The notes under the pieces are model-generated. The model saw only the letters and a program-made list of their open reading frames with translations. It ran no database searches and had not been told where the DNA came from. Below, piece by piece: positions 25,951-35,412 of a stretch of 64,000 nucleotides of DNA (position 1 is its first letter; every line of letters starts with the position of its first letter). This DNA comes from Hyphomicrobium zavarzinii ATCC 27496 (GTDB lineage: Bacteria > Pseudomonadota > Alphaproteobacteria > Rhizobiales > Hyphomicrobiaceae): assembly GCF_000383415.1 (NCBI RefSeq), contig NZ_KB911256.1, positions 62,001-126,000 of the forward strand, in the 5' to 3' direction. The position numbers and the translations under genes were made by a program.

Positions 25951-27492
25951 TCAACTTCCCCACCAATTGTTCCACTTACCCTTGATCCAGTCCCACCACC
26001 CTTGCTCCTGAGGCGCGGGCGCAGGGGCCGGCTGAGGCTCGGGTTGCGGCGCGGGCTGAGGCGTTGGCGCCGGTGCGGGAGCCGGTTCCGGCTGCGGAGC
26101 GGGTGTCGGCGCAGGTGTCGGTGTCGGCTCCGGTTGAGGCGGAACGGGCGCCGGCTCGGGTTGAGGCGCGGGCTCCGGCTGCGGCGCGGGCTCGGGCGCA
26201 GGCGTGGGCTCAGGCTGAGGCGTGGGTTCGGGTGCCGGTGCGGGCACTGGCGCAGGCTCCGGCGCGGGCGTGGGAGCAGGCGTCGGCGTAGGTTGCGGCG
26301 TCGGCTGAGGTGTCGGCGTGGGTGTCGGTGCCGGAGGTGCCGTCGCGCCGATCTCCACCACGGGATCGACGATCAGATTGCCGTCCGCATCGATGCCCGC
26401 ATCGAGGCCCTTGGCGCGGCGCAACGCGGCGATCATCGAGGTGAATACGGGGACGTACACCTGCAAGGTCTTGTCGCCGACCTTGATGCGCTGGCGCACG
26501 TTCAAGTGCAGATGCAGGCTCGTGGCGGGCTTGCCGCCCATGTACTTCGAGACCTTGCCGAGCACTTGGCCCTGCTTCACCTTCGCGCCCGTCTTCACGG
26601 TGATCGAGCGCGGGTGCATGTGAAGATAGTAGTAGTCGGTGCCGTCGTTGGTCTTGAGCTGCACGGTGGTGTTGGAGGTCACGTTGACGATCGTGCCATC
26701 CGCGACCGCGACCACTTCCCACGTGTTGTCCTTGTAGCTCGGCGGACGGATGTCCTGGCCCTGATGGCCTGCGCCGCCGGGGCAAAGAGGCATGTCCCAG
26801 CCGCGAACCTCGCAGTAGTTGTCCCGCTGCTTCATCGGGTCGTAGTTGCGCGGATCGCTGTCGCTGCCGCCGGCCGCGCCCTTGCCGTTCCAGCCGCCGC
26901 CGCCATAGCCCCAGATCTGAGAGTTCATGTGCGGGAAAAGGCCGGGGCCGAGTTTCAGCGGGAAGACAATGTCGGGCGCATAGACGCGACGGTCCGCGCG
27001 TCCGCGGCCTTTGTCTTTCTCCAAGAGGTCTCCGGGCGGATAGTAGGCGAAGCCTGCTTGAGCCGGAGGCGTGGCCGTGCCCCCACCGGTACCCGGTTGA
27101 CCTGTGCCAGGCTGCCCCGTTCCGCTTCCCGCGCCCGTATCAGTCCCCGGTGTGGTCGTCCCGCCGCCGGTGACGGGTGGCGTCGAGCCATCAGCCGGTG
27201 GCAGCAAGCTGCAACGCGCGAGCTGCACGAGATCGTTGCCTTGCACACCGGCGTCGCCAACACACGGCGTAAAACCGCGCTGAGGAGCCGTGCGCACGCC
27301 ATTGAAGGCCGGTGCCATGCTCGGCGCCGCGAAGCTTTGCACCAGCGCGTATGTTGCGATGTCGCGCCCTAGAAGAGGCGAAGGCCCAGCCGCGAACGCG
27401 CGATCCTGAGTTGGCAGATGGGCGAACCCTGCGAAGCCGGCACCCGCGAGTGCGGGAATGACGCACAACGCAACTCCACGAGCAATCCTCAC
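25951..27492 (-). CDS. Secreted M23 endopeptidase with Pro-rich stalk and Trp-rich tail
   Basis: A 513-residue exported protein starting at GTG 27492 after GGGGGA. Order: signal peptide (about 1-35); Gly/Thr/Pro linker (about 100-145); M23 (LytM/lysostaphin) domain (about 170-380) with His243 and Asp247 (HQGQD), His291 and the HLH pair His327/His329; a Pro/Ala/Glu/Gln-rich stalk of about 110 residues (387-495); and a final [16 protein letters not shown] segment with six Trp. M23 enzymes cut peptidoglycan cross-bridges or act as scaffolds; the His-Asp-His set suggests activity. The Trp-rich tail may bind membranes or carbohydrate. It precedes the dual-protease gene by 61 bp on the same strand. 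Confidence 0.9.
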   Translation of the reverse strand: MRIARGVALCVIPALAGAGFAGFAHLPTQDRAFAAGPSPLLGRDIATYALVQSFAAPSMAPAFNGVRTAPQRGFTPCVGDAGVQGNDLVQLARCSLLPPADGSTPPVTGGGTTTPGTDTGAGSGTGQPGTGQPGTGGGTATPPAQAGFAYYPPGDLLEKDKGRGRADRRVYAPDIVFPLKLGPGLFPHMNSQIWGYGGGGWNGKGAAGGSDSDPRNYDPMKQRDNYCEVRGWDMPLCPGGAGHQGQDIRPPSYKDNTWEVVAVADGTIVNVTSNTTVQLKTNDGTDYYYLHMHPRSITVKTGAKVKQGQVLGKVSKYMGGKPATSLHLHLNVRQRIKVGDKTLQVYVPVFTSMIAALRRAKGLDAGIDADGNLIVDPVVEIGATAPPAPTPTPTPQPTPQPTPTPAPTPAPEPAPVPAPAPEPTPQPEPTPAPEPAPQPEPAPQPEPAPVPPQPEPTPTPAPTPAPQPEPAPAPAPTPQPAPQPEPQPAPAPAPQEQGWWDWIKGKWNNWWGS

Positions 27493-27687
27493 GCGACGTC
27501 CCCCGTATCCAGTGCAGTTTCACAGTGCATGTGGATCCCTCGCCGGATAATGCCCAAAGAGTTGGACCCTGGCAACGGAACCCCCGGCAGTGCGCCTTCT
27601 GGCGGGCGCTTGTGGAAACAATATAAAAACCAACAGCTTGTACCGTTGCCGTGCGAGCAGGAAAACCCTGGCCGTGCGGAGCAAAAC

Positions 27688-29832
27688 CTAAGGAGCGCTC
27701 TCCGCCGGAAGCAGAGATTGCAGCATCGCGCGGGCTTCCGGCGAAAGGCGATCTTCCGGCAGATCTGCAGCAAGAACACGGCGGATTGCGGCTTGCACGT
27801 TTGCGGGTGCCGGTTCCGGTGCGACCGCCAGCGCCTGCGGGCCGCCAAGGCCGGGCGCCGCGGAGAAGAGCCCGCCCCAGTCGATGCCGATCGACGGTTT
27901 CGCCCAATCGCCCGAGATGCGCACCGGGATCGGGAACGCCGTCGGCGGAGGGATGGCCTTCACGCGGATTTCCTGGTTGAGCCGCTTGCTCGGTACGTTG
28001 ACAGTTCCCGCCGAGTTGATCTCCACCTCAGAGCCGCCCATCGAGAGGCCCGGCTGGCTCCGGAGAATGCCTTTCTTGATGTCGTACTGCGCTTCGAGGC
28101 GCTCGAAGCCTGTCTTGAGGCCGAGGTCGAACTTCCAGCTTTTCCACCATTCGAAGATCATCCGGCGCACGTCGAAGCCGCGCAGCGCGCCTTGTCCCAT
28201 GCGGAAATGCGCTTTCCCTTCGAGCGTGGAGGTGAGCTGGCTCTGGTTCTGCCCAGCGGCCGTCGCCGAGATCTCGACGTTGGATGTGCCGGAAAGAAGC
28301 GGCTTTCCGGTCAATTCGGTGATGATGGGCTCCGCCGCGACATCCGACATGGTGAGCACCACTGCGGCCTTGGGCGGCGCGGCGCGGCTGTCGACGTTGA
28401 GTGTGCCCGTTGCCTTGCCGGCGCCGACGGCCAGCTCTTCGAGCTGGGCATCCAGCACCCCGTCGGTGATCGCGGCTTTGACGCGTCCCTGCTTGAGATC
28501 GAGCGCGCCATAGGTGATCGCGGCGGCGTTGACGAGCACGTCGAGATCGAAAGCCCGAAGTGCCTTGAGATTGAACGGCTGCTCGCTCCATCCGGGCGCC
28601 GAGGAGGCCGTGGCGGACGCAGCTTCGGCCTGCGCGGCCGCTTGCGGGCCGCGCTCCAGCGTCGAGAGATCGTTGAGAAGCTGCTCCCAGCCCGCGGTCA
28701 CCTGCGGCTCGAACTCTGTAACGGGTGACGCTTCAGGTGCGAGCGATGCGCGTCCTCCCTTGCCCGCGATCCGGCCGAGATCGACATGCTCGCTCGCAAT
28801 CGTGCCAGAAAGCTTCGGCCGCACGCCGCCAAGATCGAGCTTGCCGTCGAAGCGGCTGCTCGTCGTGTTGATCATCACGTCGGTTTCGGTGAACGTCACG
28901 TCGCGCGTGGTGGCCAGCACCTTGCCTTCGAGCGAGGTCTTGAGCGGCTCGCCGGTCGCGGTCGTGTCCGCGCCGAACCAGCGCGCGAGATCGAAGAGAG
29001 AGGGCGTGGATGCGGTCACGTCGCCCTTGAACTCGGCGGCGGCCGAGAAAAGCGCGTCACCTTCGAGTGCCGCCCGCAACGGACGCCCGTCGATGCTCGC
29101 CTTTAGGGTCGACGATCCGCCCGCGACCATGGCATCGAAATCGCCGAGCACGATGTCGAACGCGACAGCTTCGCCACCTGCCACCAGCGTTCCCTTTGAG
29201 GTCGCGCCGCCTCCGACGGTGTCCAGTGTCTGCGCGGAGTTTATGGCGCTCACCGCGCGAATGGCCCCCGTCTTCCCGCTCCGGAAGCTAAGGGCGCCGT
29301 CCCCGATCGTGATGATCGGCGGCGGAGAGAAAGCGGCCACGGGCGCCGAGGTTGCCGGTTGTGCCGCCACGCTCGCAGCAGGCGTGCCGAACACCCAGTT
29401 GCGGGTGCCGTTCGCATCTTCCTCGAGCGTGATGTTCGGCTTGATCAGTTGCAGGCTTTCCATCCGCACGCGGCCCTTGAGCAGCGGCAACAGATCGACC
29501 GTGGTCTTCACGGTGTCGCCCAGAAAGAGATTGCGCTCCGGCATTCCCTCAGGATTGGAGACGGCCACCTGGTCGAATTCCACGTCGAGCTTCGGCCGCT
29601 CGAGCTTGGGCGGGATGTGAATGCGCATGGCCCCGATGGTCACCTTGCGGCCATACGCATCCCCGATGCTCTTGGCGAGTTGATCCTTGATGAGGCCTAG
29701 CGGCGGGAAGATGACGAGAAGCGCGATCGCAACGATGGCGCCGATCAGCAGCGTGCGGAACAGCCGCCACGCGGTTCGACCCGTCTTGCGCGGCGCCTCG
29801 GCCTCGGAGGGCGTTCCAGGATCTGCTGGCAT
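27688..29832 (-). CDS. AsmA-family protein
   Basis: A 714-residue protein with a cytosolic N-terminus, one membrane helix (about 25-46, LLIGAIVAIALLVIFPPLG) and a long periplasmic beta-rich region, ending with the SINSQ/GxQG-type C-terminal AsmA segment around FRMGQGALRGFDVRRMI. AsmA-like proteins are thought to move phospholipids across the periplasm or to influence outer-membrane assembly. Start ATG 29832 has GGAG upstream. It lies upstream of the M23 gene with about 195 bp between them. A role in envelope maintenance fits its neighbours, but this is inference. Confidence 0.88.
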   Translation of the reverse strand: MPADPGTPSEAEAPRKTGRTAWRLFRTLLIGAIVAIALLVIFPPLGLIKDQLAKSIGDAYGRKVTIGAMRIHIPPKLERPKLDVEFDQVAVSNPEGMPERNLFLGDTVKTTVDLLPLLKGRVRMESLQLIKPNITLEEDANGTRNWVFGTPAASVAAQPATSAPVAAFSPPPIITIGDGALSFRSGKTGAIRAVSAINSAQTLDTVGGGATSKGTLVAGGEAVAFDIVLGDFDAMVAGGSSTLKASIDGRPLRAALEGDALFSAAAEFKGDVTASTPSLFDLARWFGADTTATGEPLKTSLEGKVLATTRDVTFTETDVMINTTSSRFDGKLDLGGVRPKLSGTIASEHVDLGRIAGKGGRASLAPEASPVTEFEPQVTAGWEQLLNDLSTLERGPQAAAQAEAASATASSAPGWSEQPFNLKALRAFDLDVLVNAAAITYGALDLKQGRVKAAITDGVLDAQLEELAVGAGKATGTLNVDSRAAPPKAAVVLTMSDVAAEPIITELTGKPLLSGTSNVEISATAAGQNQSQLTSTLEGKAHFRMGQGALRGFDVRRMIFEWWKSWKFDLGLKTGFERLEAQYDIKKGILRSQPGLSMGGSEVEINSAGTVNVPSKRLNQEIRVKAIPPPTAFPIPVRISGDWAKPSIGIDWGGLFSAAPGLGGPQALAVAPEPAPANVQAAIRRVLAADLPEDRLSPEARAMLQSLLPAESAP

Positions 29833-30105
29833 GCGGGTCTCCACGCAACACACGGGACTGACATCATGCCGGATGCGCACCATGCCAGTATGCAAGCGGC
29901 ATACTATTTGGCGCGCACTCCTTCAACCCGTGCCGCGCCTGCCACGCGCTTGTGCTCAGAGGCGTTGCGCGGAGGAGACGCCGGGTCTTGACGGACTTGA
30001 TCGTGGACGGGCCGCCCGGGTAAGGTTCGCACCCAAATGGCCCGGCCCCGCTTGGCGGACCGCTGAGCGCTTAGGTATGTCTTGAGTAGACAAGGAAATG
30101 TCCGC

Positions 30106-30777
30106 ATGACGATTGTTGGCGTGTCCGCTCGTGCGTACCGGCCCGCGACGGGACTGGCGGTCGTCATGCTCCTGTCGGCCAGTACGCTGGCCGCGGCCGC
30201 CGGCAAGCTCATCGCGGTCCAGTGGTCCGATCCCGAGATCAAGAGCTTCGTCAGCGCGACGGCGGCCAATCCGCCCCGTTCTCTCGGCCCCACCGCAGAC
30301 GATCAGCTCGGCAAGCTCAAGCTGCCGGTGCTCGCCTTCGAGGCGACGCCCGGGGTCGCGGAGAACACGTTCCGCATCGGTCCGCGCCCGGCGACAGAGC
30401 GCGATGTCGTCATGGATGAGGCCGAGCCTGTCTGGTACCAGATCGTCGAACGTTATGGAGACGTGACGGTTTCCGTGTCGGCGGATCTGCGCGTGCAGCA
30501 CGAGTTCCCGGCGAGCTACCCCATCTATCAGAACGAGAGCCGGGGCGCCGCGCCCCAGGCGGGACCCACGGTCTCCGTGTTCGACGATCGCAACGAAGGT
30601 GGCGAGGAAGGCCTCCTCGCGGAGTACACGATCACGAAGTTCGGCGTGCCGTACACGGTGACGGTCGAATGCACAGCCGAAGCCAAGGATCAGTGCCGCG
30701 ATACGAGCCAGATCTCGAAGGACAGCGAGCTGTTGAAGCTGATCCGCGCCACGCCCCCCGCCGCGACGACGCCCTAG
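30106..30777 (+). CDS. Hypothetical exported protein
   Basis: A 223-residue protein with a signal peptide (hydrophobic about 13-32, AAAAGK cleavage region). The mature chain is mixed alpha/beta with no membrane segment and contains two cysteines near the C-terminus (VECTAEAKDQC) that may form a disulphide. No family is recognised. The start ATG 30106 has AAGGA upstream; the TTG-started extension to 30082 is less likely. It is convergent with the beta-helix protein, with a hairpin repeat in between. Confidence 0.7.
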   Translation: MTIVGVSARAYRPATGLAVVMLLSASTLAAAAGKLIAVQWSDPEIKSFVSATAANPPRSLGPTADDQLGKLKLPVLAFEATPGVAENTFRIGPRPATERDVVMDEAEPVWYQIVERYGDVTVSVSADLRVQHEFPASYPIYQNESRGAAPQAGPTVSVFDDRNEGGEEGLLAEYTITKFGVPYTVTVECTAEAKDQCRDTSQISKDSELLKLIRATPPAATTP

Positions 30778-30823
30778 CGAGAATTACCGAGCGGGTCGCA
30801 CCTGGATTGCCCGTATGTCCACA

Positions 30824-30925
30824 CGTATCTGGACACCGGCCTGCGCCGGTGTGACGGTTTTGACGTGTGGAGGCGGCTTGCCTCAATTTCCTCGTCACCC
30901 TGGCGAAGGCCAGGGGCCAGACACG
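30824..30925. repeat. Paired-hairpin dispersed repeat, copy 2
   Basis: The same design as the 7097-7290 element but shorter: ACACCGGC-CTGC-GCCGGTGT (30833-30852) and ACCCTGGC-GAAG-GCCAGGGG (30897-30916, one mismatch), bracketed by CGTATCTGG (30824) and CCAGACACG (to 30925). The loops CTGC and GAAG are the same as in copy 1, while the stems changed in matched pairs. It lies between two convergent genes, as copy 1 does. Confidence 0.85.
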
Positions 30926-30978
30926 CCAGAAATGGGCCAATCCATCGCTGCTCGGGAGCGCATCGAACGGCGCGGCGT

Positions 30979-32367
30979 TTACACCGCGAGATTGCCGCTG
31001 ATCGCGAGGCGCCCGCCACGCGGAGCTGCATCCGCCAGGGCAAGGTCAGGTCCGAGCGGCGTTCCATGATCCATGGCCCGGATCGCACCGTCGCGGGCCC
31101 CGGTGATCATGTTGGCGCTGATGAGGCACGCGCCCGCAGCCGGGTCTGACGAGATCAGGATGCCCACGCCCGCGTCGCGGATCAGGTTTCCGGTCATCGC
31201 CACGTTGCGTAGATAGGCTCCCCACCCGGCCAGGATGCCCGCCGTCGGCGCGCCTTCGATCACGTTGCCGGTCACCGTGGTGTCCGCCTCGATACCGATG
31301 CCCACTCCGCGCTTATCCACAGGTTCGTGCTCGCGCCGGAACAGATTGCGGACGAGATTGCCCTGCACCACGGCGAGCCGTCCGCCCTCGTTGAAGTTGG
31401 TGACGGCGATGCCGCTCGCGGCGTTGTCTACGACATTGCCCGAGATGAGCGCGCCTTCGAACGCAAACTCCGCGTAGAGCGCCACTTCGCCGATCGTGCG
31501 GCACGCATTGCCGACCATCTGGATGTTGCTCGCTCCGTTCCCGCGGATCGCGGAATAGGCGCAGTCCGTTATGCGGTTGCCCGAGACCAGCACGCCGCCT
31601 GCGCGGAACACGTTGATGCCGTTTCCGTTCTGCCCGCTGCCGCCGCCCTTGGTAGCGATCCGCTCGATGCGGTTCGCCTGAACGAGGCTGCCGTCCTCGC
31701 CGGGGCTGCTCCGCCAGATCTGCACGCCGTTGTTGGCACAGTCCGAAATCGCGTTGTGGCTCACGTCGAGCCCGCGCGCATCAAGGCTGAAGAGGCCAGC
31801 CTGCGACATCTCCCGCAGCGTGCAGTCGGTGATCGTCCCTGCCGACCGGGTCAGCGCGATGCCGTTGAGCAACCCGCGCCGCACGTCGAGGCCGGACAGC
31901 GTGAACCCCTCGCAATCATCGAGCGAGACGAGGCCCGTCGCCTGATTGGCGTCCATGCCGAGCAGATTACCGTCGAGGACGAGCCCTTCGAGGCGGACGC
32001 CCGCCGCCTTGCGTCCTGAGAGAAAACTGCCTCCGCCCGTGAATTCGAGAACGGTGCGTCCGGATGTTCCAATGAGATGCGTGCCGGGCCTCAGCGCCAA
32101 CGCGCCGATGCGAAAGCGTCCCGGCGGAAGGGTGACCGGGAGACCCTGGCTGGCCCCGCTGTCGATGGCGGCCTGCAAGTCTGCCGTCTGCTCCACGCCG
32201 TCTTTCGGCAGGAGGGCAAATGGCAGGGATGATGCGGAAGCCTTCGAGTGCGCACGCGGTCCCGCCTCGCCTCCCGCGCCCGTTGCGGCCTGGGCGGAAA
32301 ACCCAGCGGCGGCAAGGCCGGTCGAGACCAGTCCGGTCGAAAGAAGGGTGCGGCGATCGAGGGGCAT
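30979..32367 (-). CDS. TIGR03808-type Tat-exported beta-helix protein
   Basis: A 462-residue protein with a twin-arginine start (MPLDRRTLLSTGL and a following hydrophobic core to about 27) and a right-handed beta-helix body of repeated short Asn/Gly-rich turns such as VSGNRITDC and MTGNLIRDAG, as in parallel beta-helix polysaccharide-acting proteins. This fits the alphaproteobacterial TIGR03808 family, whose activity is unknown. ATG 32367 is chosen for the GGAG ribosome site and the direct Tat motif; an extension to 32394 is possible. It is followed upstream by pcp on the same strand. Confidence 0.85.
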   Translation of the reverse strand: MPLDRRTLLSTGLVSTGLAAAGFSAQAATGAGGEAGPRAHSKASASSLPFALLPKDGVEQTADLQAAIDSGASQGLPVTLPPGRFRIGALALRPGTHLIGTSGRTVLEFTGGGSFLSGRKAAGVRLEGLVLDGNLLGMDANQATGLVSLDDCEGFTLSGLDVRRGLLNGIALTRSAGTITDCTLREMSQAGLFSLDARGLDVSHNAISDCANNGVQIWRSSPGEDGSLVQANRIERIATKGGGSGQNGNGINVFRAGGVLVSGNRITDCAYSAIRGNGASNIQMVGNACRTIGEVALYAEFAFEGALISGNVVDNAASGIAVTNFNEGGRLAVVQGNLVRNLFRREHEPVDKRGVGIGIEADTTVTGNVIEGAPTAGILAGWGAYLRNVAMTGNLIRDAGVGILISSDPAAGACLISANMITGARDGAIRAMDHGTPLGPDLALADAAPRGGRLAISGNLAV

Positions 32368-32402
32368 GAGAGGCTCCGGACGCCCATCATGCACACCCCC
32401 GG

Positions 32403-33074
32403 TTAAAGGACCTTAACGTGCCGGCGTGAGGGGGGCGGCCGGCCGAGGCAGGTCCGGATGATCTCGAGCCCGCCGATGAGCGCCGTCCCCCAGTCGAACC
32501 GCATCGCCTTGGGATCGGCCCGCGACTTGAGCAACGCAGGCTGAATTTCCTGGGGAATATGAAAAAAGCCGACAGTCGCCGGTTGCTCACCTTGCTCCGC
32601 CAGAAGCAGCGAGTGGTAAAAAATGGCGTTGCAGAGATAGCCGCCCGCATCGTCCGAGAGTTCGGCAGGAACGCGCAACGCGGCGAGGCGGCGTTTGATT
32701 TCTTCGGCGGGAACGTGCGTCGCGTGGGTCGCAGGCCCGCCGCGGACGATGTGGGTGTCGCTCGGCAGCGCGCCCACGGCATCCTCTGCAGAGCGGCACA
32801 GATTGTGCGCCTGCGTCTCGATCACGAAGCAAGTAGCCTTGGACGATACGCCGAAATGCAACACCAGCTTCGGCCGCTCCCGCTCGTAGAGCGTCTTGAG
32901 CCGGCCGGGCGCTCGTTCCCATTCCGTGGGCAGGATCCTGGAGACCACCCGGTGCGCGCTGAAACGGCGTGCCGCGAGATGGGCGAGCTTGGGCACGAAC
33001 CGTTGGCTGGCGTTCTCGGCGACACCAGGAAATGGGCCGAAGCCCGTCAGAAGAATGGTATCTCGCTGACGCAT
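32403..33074 (-). CDS. pcp: Pyroglutamyl-peptidase I-like cysteine peptidase (C15)
   Basis: A 223-residue peptidase that removes N-terminal pyroglutamate from peptides. The C15 catalytic triad is present: Glu86 in VIETQAHN, Cys148 in GGYLCNAIFYHS, and His172 in VGFFHIPQ. The N-terminus LLTGFGPFPGVAENAS is also typical. No signal peptide. It lies 36 bp upstream of the beta-helix gene in the same orientation, so transcription may be shared. Divergent from the DUF900 gene. Confidence 0.9.
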   Translation of the reverse strand: MRQRDTILLTGFGPFPGVAENASQRFVPKLAHLAARRFSAHRVVSRILPTEWERAPGRLKTLYERERPKLVLHFGVSSKATCFVIETQAHNLCRSAEDAVGALPSDTHIVRGGPATHATHVPAEEIKRRLAALRVPAELSDDAGGYLCNAIFYHSLLLAEQGEQPATVGFFHIPQEIQPALLKSRADPKAMRFDWGTALIGGLEIIRTCLGRPPPSRRHVKVL

Positions 33075-33345
33075 TGCCTCAAGAAATTGCCCCTGGATTG
33101 GGCGTATTGACGGAGGAAGCCCGTGTCACGAAGTCGAAGCCTATCCGTGTTTTATCGCAATCGGCGGTAGGCTTCATCACCGCAAGCAGCGCTGGCGGCG
33201 ATTGGCGTGATCCCGTTTGAAATGGCGCCGGATCGGAATTACGCTCTCGCCCGATTTTGCAGGGCCGCTTGCGAGACTTGGGAACGCCGTGCCGTTCCTT
33301 CAATGGCGGATACCTGATGCGGACTGCATTTTGGGGGAGGCGACC

Positions 33346-34779
33346 TTGCGTAGCTTCGGTGTGATCGCGGCTTGTCTTTCGGCGCTGATGCTAGCGTCGT
33401 GCGGAGAAGCTCCCAAGAGCGGCAGTCCGCCGCCTGCAACCGCGCCCGCGCCCCAGGCCGAGCCGCCGCCAGTGACGGACGAGGTCGCGCCGTCGGCACC
33501 CGAGCCCAAGGCCGAGGCTCCGAGCGAGACCGATGGCGCACCGGCCGGCGGGTCTCCGCCCGCGGCCGGGGAAGAGGAAGCGCGCCCAAGAGCCGCGGCG
33601 CGTCCGCCTGCCGCTGCGAAACCGCAGGCCCCCGCTCCGTCCTCCGCGCCCGAGCCCGTGGGCAGCGGCGCGCCGCCCCCTGACGCGATGGCGCCCGGCG
33701 CACCTGCGCCGCCGCCGCCACCGGCCGCCGAGGAGGCCAAGACCGCTCCGGGCGAGTGGGATGTCGTGCCTGTCTACTACGGTACGGATCGCGCCCAGAC
33801 GCCGAACGACAAGCGGCTCGACTATGGCAGCGAGCGCGGGCGGCGCCTGGAGCTCGGCCGCGCGCTCGTCACCGTTCCCAAGGCCCACAAGGTTCCGTCC
33901 ATCGAGCGGCCCTGGGCCATCCGCGTCTTCAACGTCACGCTCTACGAAGAGGCGGAGGACCCCAATCGCCATTTTACGATGGAAGAGATCAAGACGCTCT
34001 CGGAGGAGGAGTTCCTGGCCGCCGTGCGCGAGCGGCTCGCCGCCTCGTCGCGCTATAAGGATCACGCCTTCATCTTCGTGCACGGCTACAACACGAGCTT
34101 CGACTACGCCATCTACCGCACGGCGCAGATCTCCTACGATCTGAAGTTCGACGGCGCGGCCTTCGCCTACAGCTGGCCGTCGGGCGGCGGGCTCGCGAGC
34201 TACACCTACGATCGCGAGAGCTCCGGACAGTCCGAGCCCTATCTCAAGCAGTTCATGGAGCTGGTGATCAACAAGACGGGCGCGAAGTCCGTGAGTATCA
34301 TCGCCCACAGCATGGGCAACCAGCCGACGCTACAGGTGCTGCGCGACTTGCGTTACGCCAAGCCAGAAGGCGTGCAGATCAGCCAGATCATTCTGGCCGC
34401 GCCCGATGTCGATCGCGACAACTTCGAGAACATCGCAAGCTCCATCAAGGGTCTCGCCGACGGCGTCACGCTCTACGCCGCCGGCAACGATCGCGCCCTT
34501 CGCGTCTCGCGCAATTTCTACGGCGGCATTCCGCGCGCGGGCGACGTGCCGGCCACGGGGCCGCTGATCCTGCCGGGCATCGACACGATCGACGTGACCG
34601 CCGCGAGCATGGACAGCCTCGGCCTCAATCACTCCGGCTACGCGGAGAACAACGCGCTTCTCTCCGACATCGCCGCGCTGATCGCCAGCGGTACCCGGCC
34701 GCCGAAGCTGCGCACCCCGAGCCTGGAGGAGGTGACGACGGACCGCGGCGTCTATTGGCGCTACCCTGCCGCGCGTTGA
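33346..34779 (+). CDS. DUF900 alpha/beta-hydrolase lipoprotein
   Basis: A 477-residue predicted lipoprotein. The TTG start at 33346 (ribosome site GGGGAGG) gives a short N-terminus with a LASC lipobox, followed by a disordered Pro/Ala/Glu-rich linker of about 110 residues and a DUF900 alpha/beta-hydrolase domain. That domain shows FIFVHGYNTSFDYA as the oxyanion-side strand and IIAHSMGN as the nucleophile elbow; a later Asp and His are expected to complete the triad. It likely acts on esters or lipids in the cell envelope. A longer frame from 33217 has no lipobox position that makes sense. Confidence 0.85.
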   Translation: MRSFGVIAACLSALMLASCGEAPKSGSPPPATAPAPQAEPPPVTDEVAPSAPEPKAEAPSETDGAPAGGSPPAAGEEEARPRAAARPPAAAKPQAPAPSSAPEPVGSGAPPPDAMAPGAPAPPPPPAAEEAKTAPGEWDVVPVYYGTDRAQTPNDKRLDYGSERGRRLELGRALVTVPKAHKVPSIERPWAIRVFNVTLYEEAEDPNRHFTMEEIKTLSEEEFLAAVRERLAASSRYKDHAFIFVHGYNTSFDYAIYRTAQISYDLKFDGAAFAYSWPSGGGLASYTYDRESSGQSEPYLKQFMELVINKTGAKSVSIIAHSMGNQPTLQVLRDLRYAKPEGVQISQIILAAPDVDRDNFENIASSIKGLADGVTLYAAGNDRALRVSRNFYGGIPRAGDVPATGPLILPGIDTIDVTAASMDSLGLNHSGYAENNALLSDIAALIASGTRPPKLRTPSLEEVTTDRGVYWRYPAAR

Positions 34780-34853
34780 GGGCGGAAGGATTCGTTAACT
34801 CCGCTTTGCGACAGTCCGGGATCGCGGTGTTGTCGTAGCGTGGGTGTGAAACG

Positions 34854-35402
34854 ATGCGTGGCGTTGGAATGGCCGGCTGCAGCCGGTTGGCTCTGAAAGC
34901 GGGCATGAGCGCTCTGGCGGTCATGCTGATGGCCGGACTTCCCGCCGCTGCCGCTGAAGACACGCCGGCAGCTTCAGCCGAGGCAAAGGCCGACGCGCCG
35001 CCGCAGGCCGACTATTATACGCGCCGCGCCAAGTCGATCCTGGAAGCCGAGAAGAGCAGTATCGAGAAACCGCATCCGCTGGCCGCGTCCTATCCGGGCA
35101 TGGACGTTGTGGTATGCGAAGCCGGGTGCACGACCATCGGCAAGCCTGAGGTCGTCTACGCAAAGCGCCATGCCGAGGCCGCCAAGACGGTGACGCAAGG
35201 TTTGCTCGTTCCCACATCCGACAACGGCGAAACCGCCGCCGCACCCGGCGCGGTGCTTTCGTCGAATGCGGCCGCCTGTGTGGCCGGGTGCTATGGAGGT
35301 GAGGGAGACGCGTTCGAGGCTTATCCCGAATCCCCGGTCGGAGAATGGTCCACCTCCGTTCAGACGACAGCCCCGCGCGACAAGCTCTCGCCGATCCGCT
35401 GA
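34854..35402 (+). CDS. Hypothetical exported protein with paired Cys motifs
   Basis: A 182-residue protein with an N-terminal signal peptide (AAAAEDT cleavage region near 34) and a polar mature part. Two matching Cys pairs, CEAGC and CVAGC, separated by about 60 residues, suggest two small disulphide loops or a metal site. No family is recognised. It follows the DUF900 gene by about 75 bp. The 5' end is uncertain (ATG 34854 or ATG 34869). Confidence 0.6.
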   Translation: MRGVGMAGCSRLALKAGMSALAVMLMAGLPAAAAEDTPAASAEAKADAPPQADYYTRRAKSILEAEKSSIEKPHPLAASYPGMDVVVCEAGCTTIGKPEVVYAKRHAEAAKTVTQGLLVPTSDNGETAAAPGAVLSSNAAACVAGCYGGEGDAFEAYPESPVGEWSTSVQTTAPRDKLSPIR

Positions 35403-35412
35403 GCAGCGGCCC

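Noticed and set aside
25933-27372. A 479-residue plus-strand Arg/Gly/Leu-rich frame
   Set aside because: It is the complement of the Pro-rich stalk and M23 domain and reads as low-complexity Arg-Leu-Gly.
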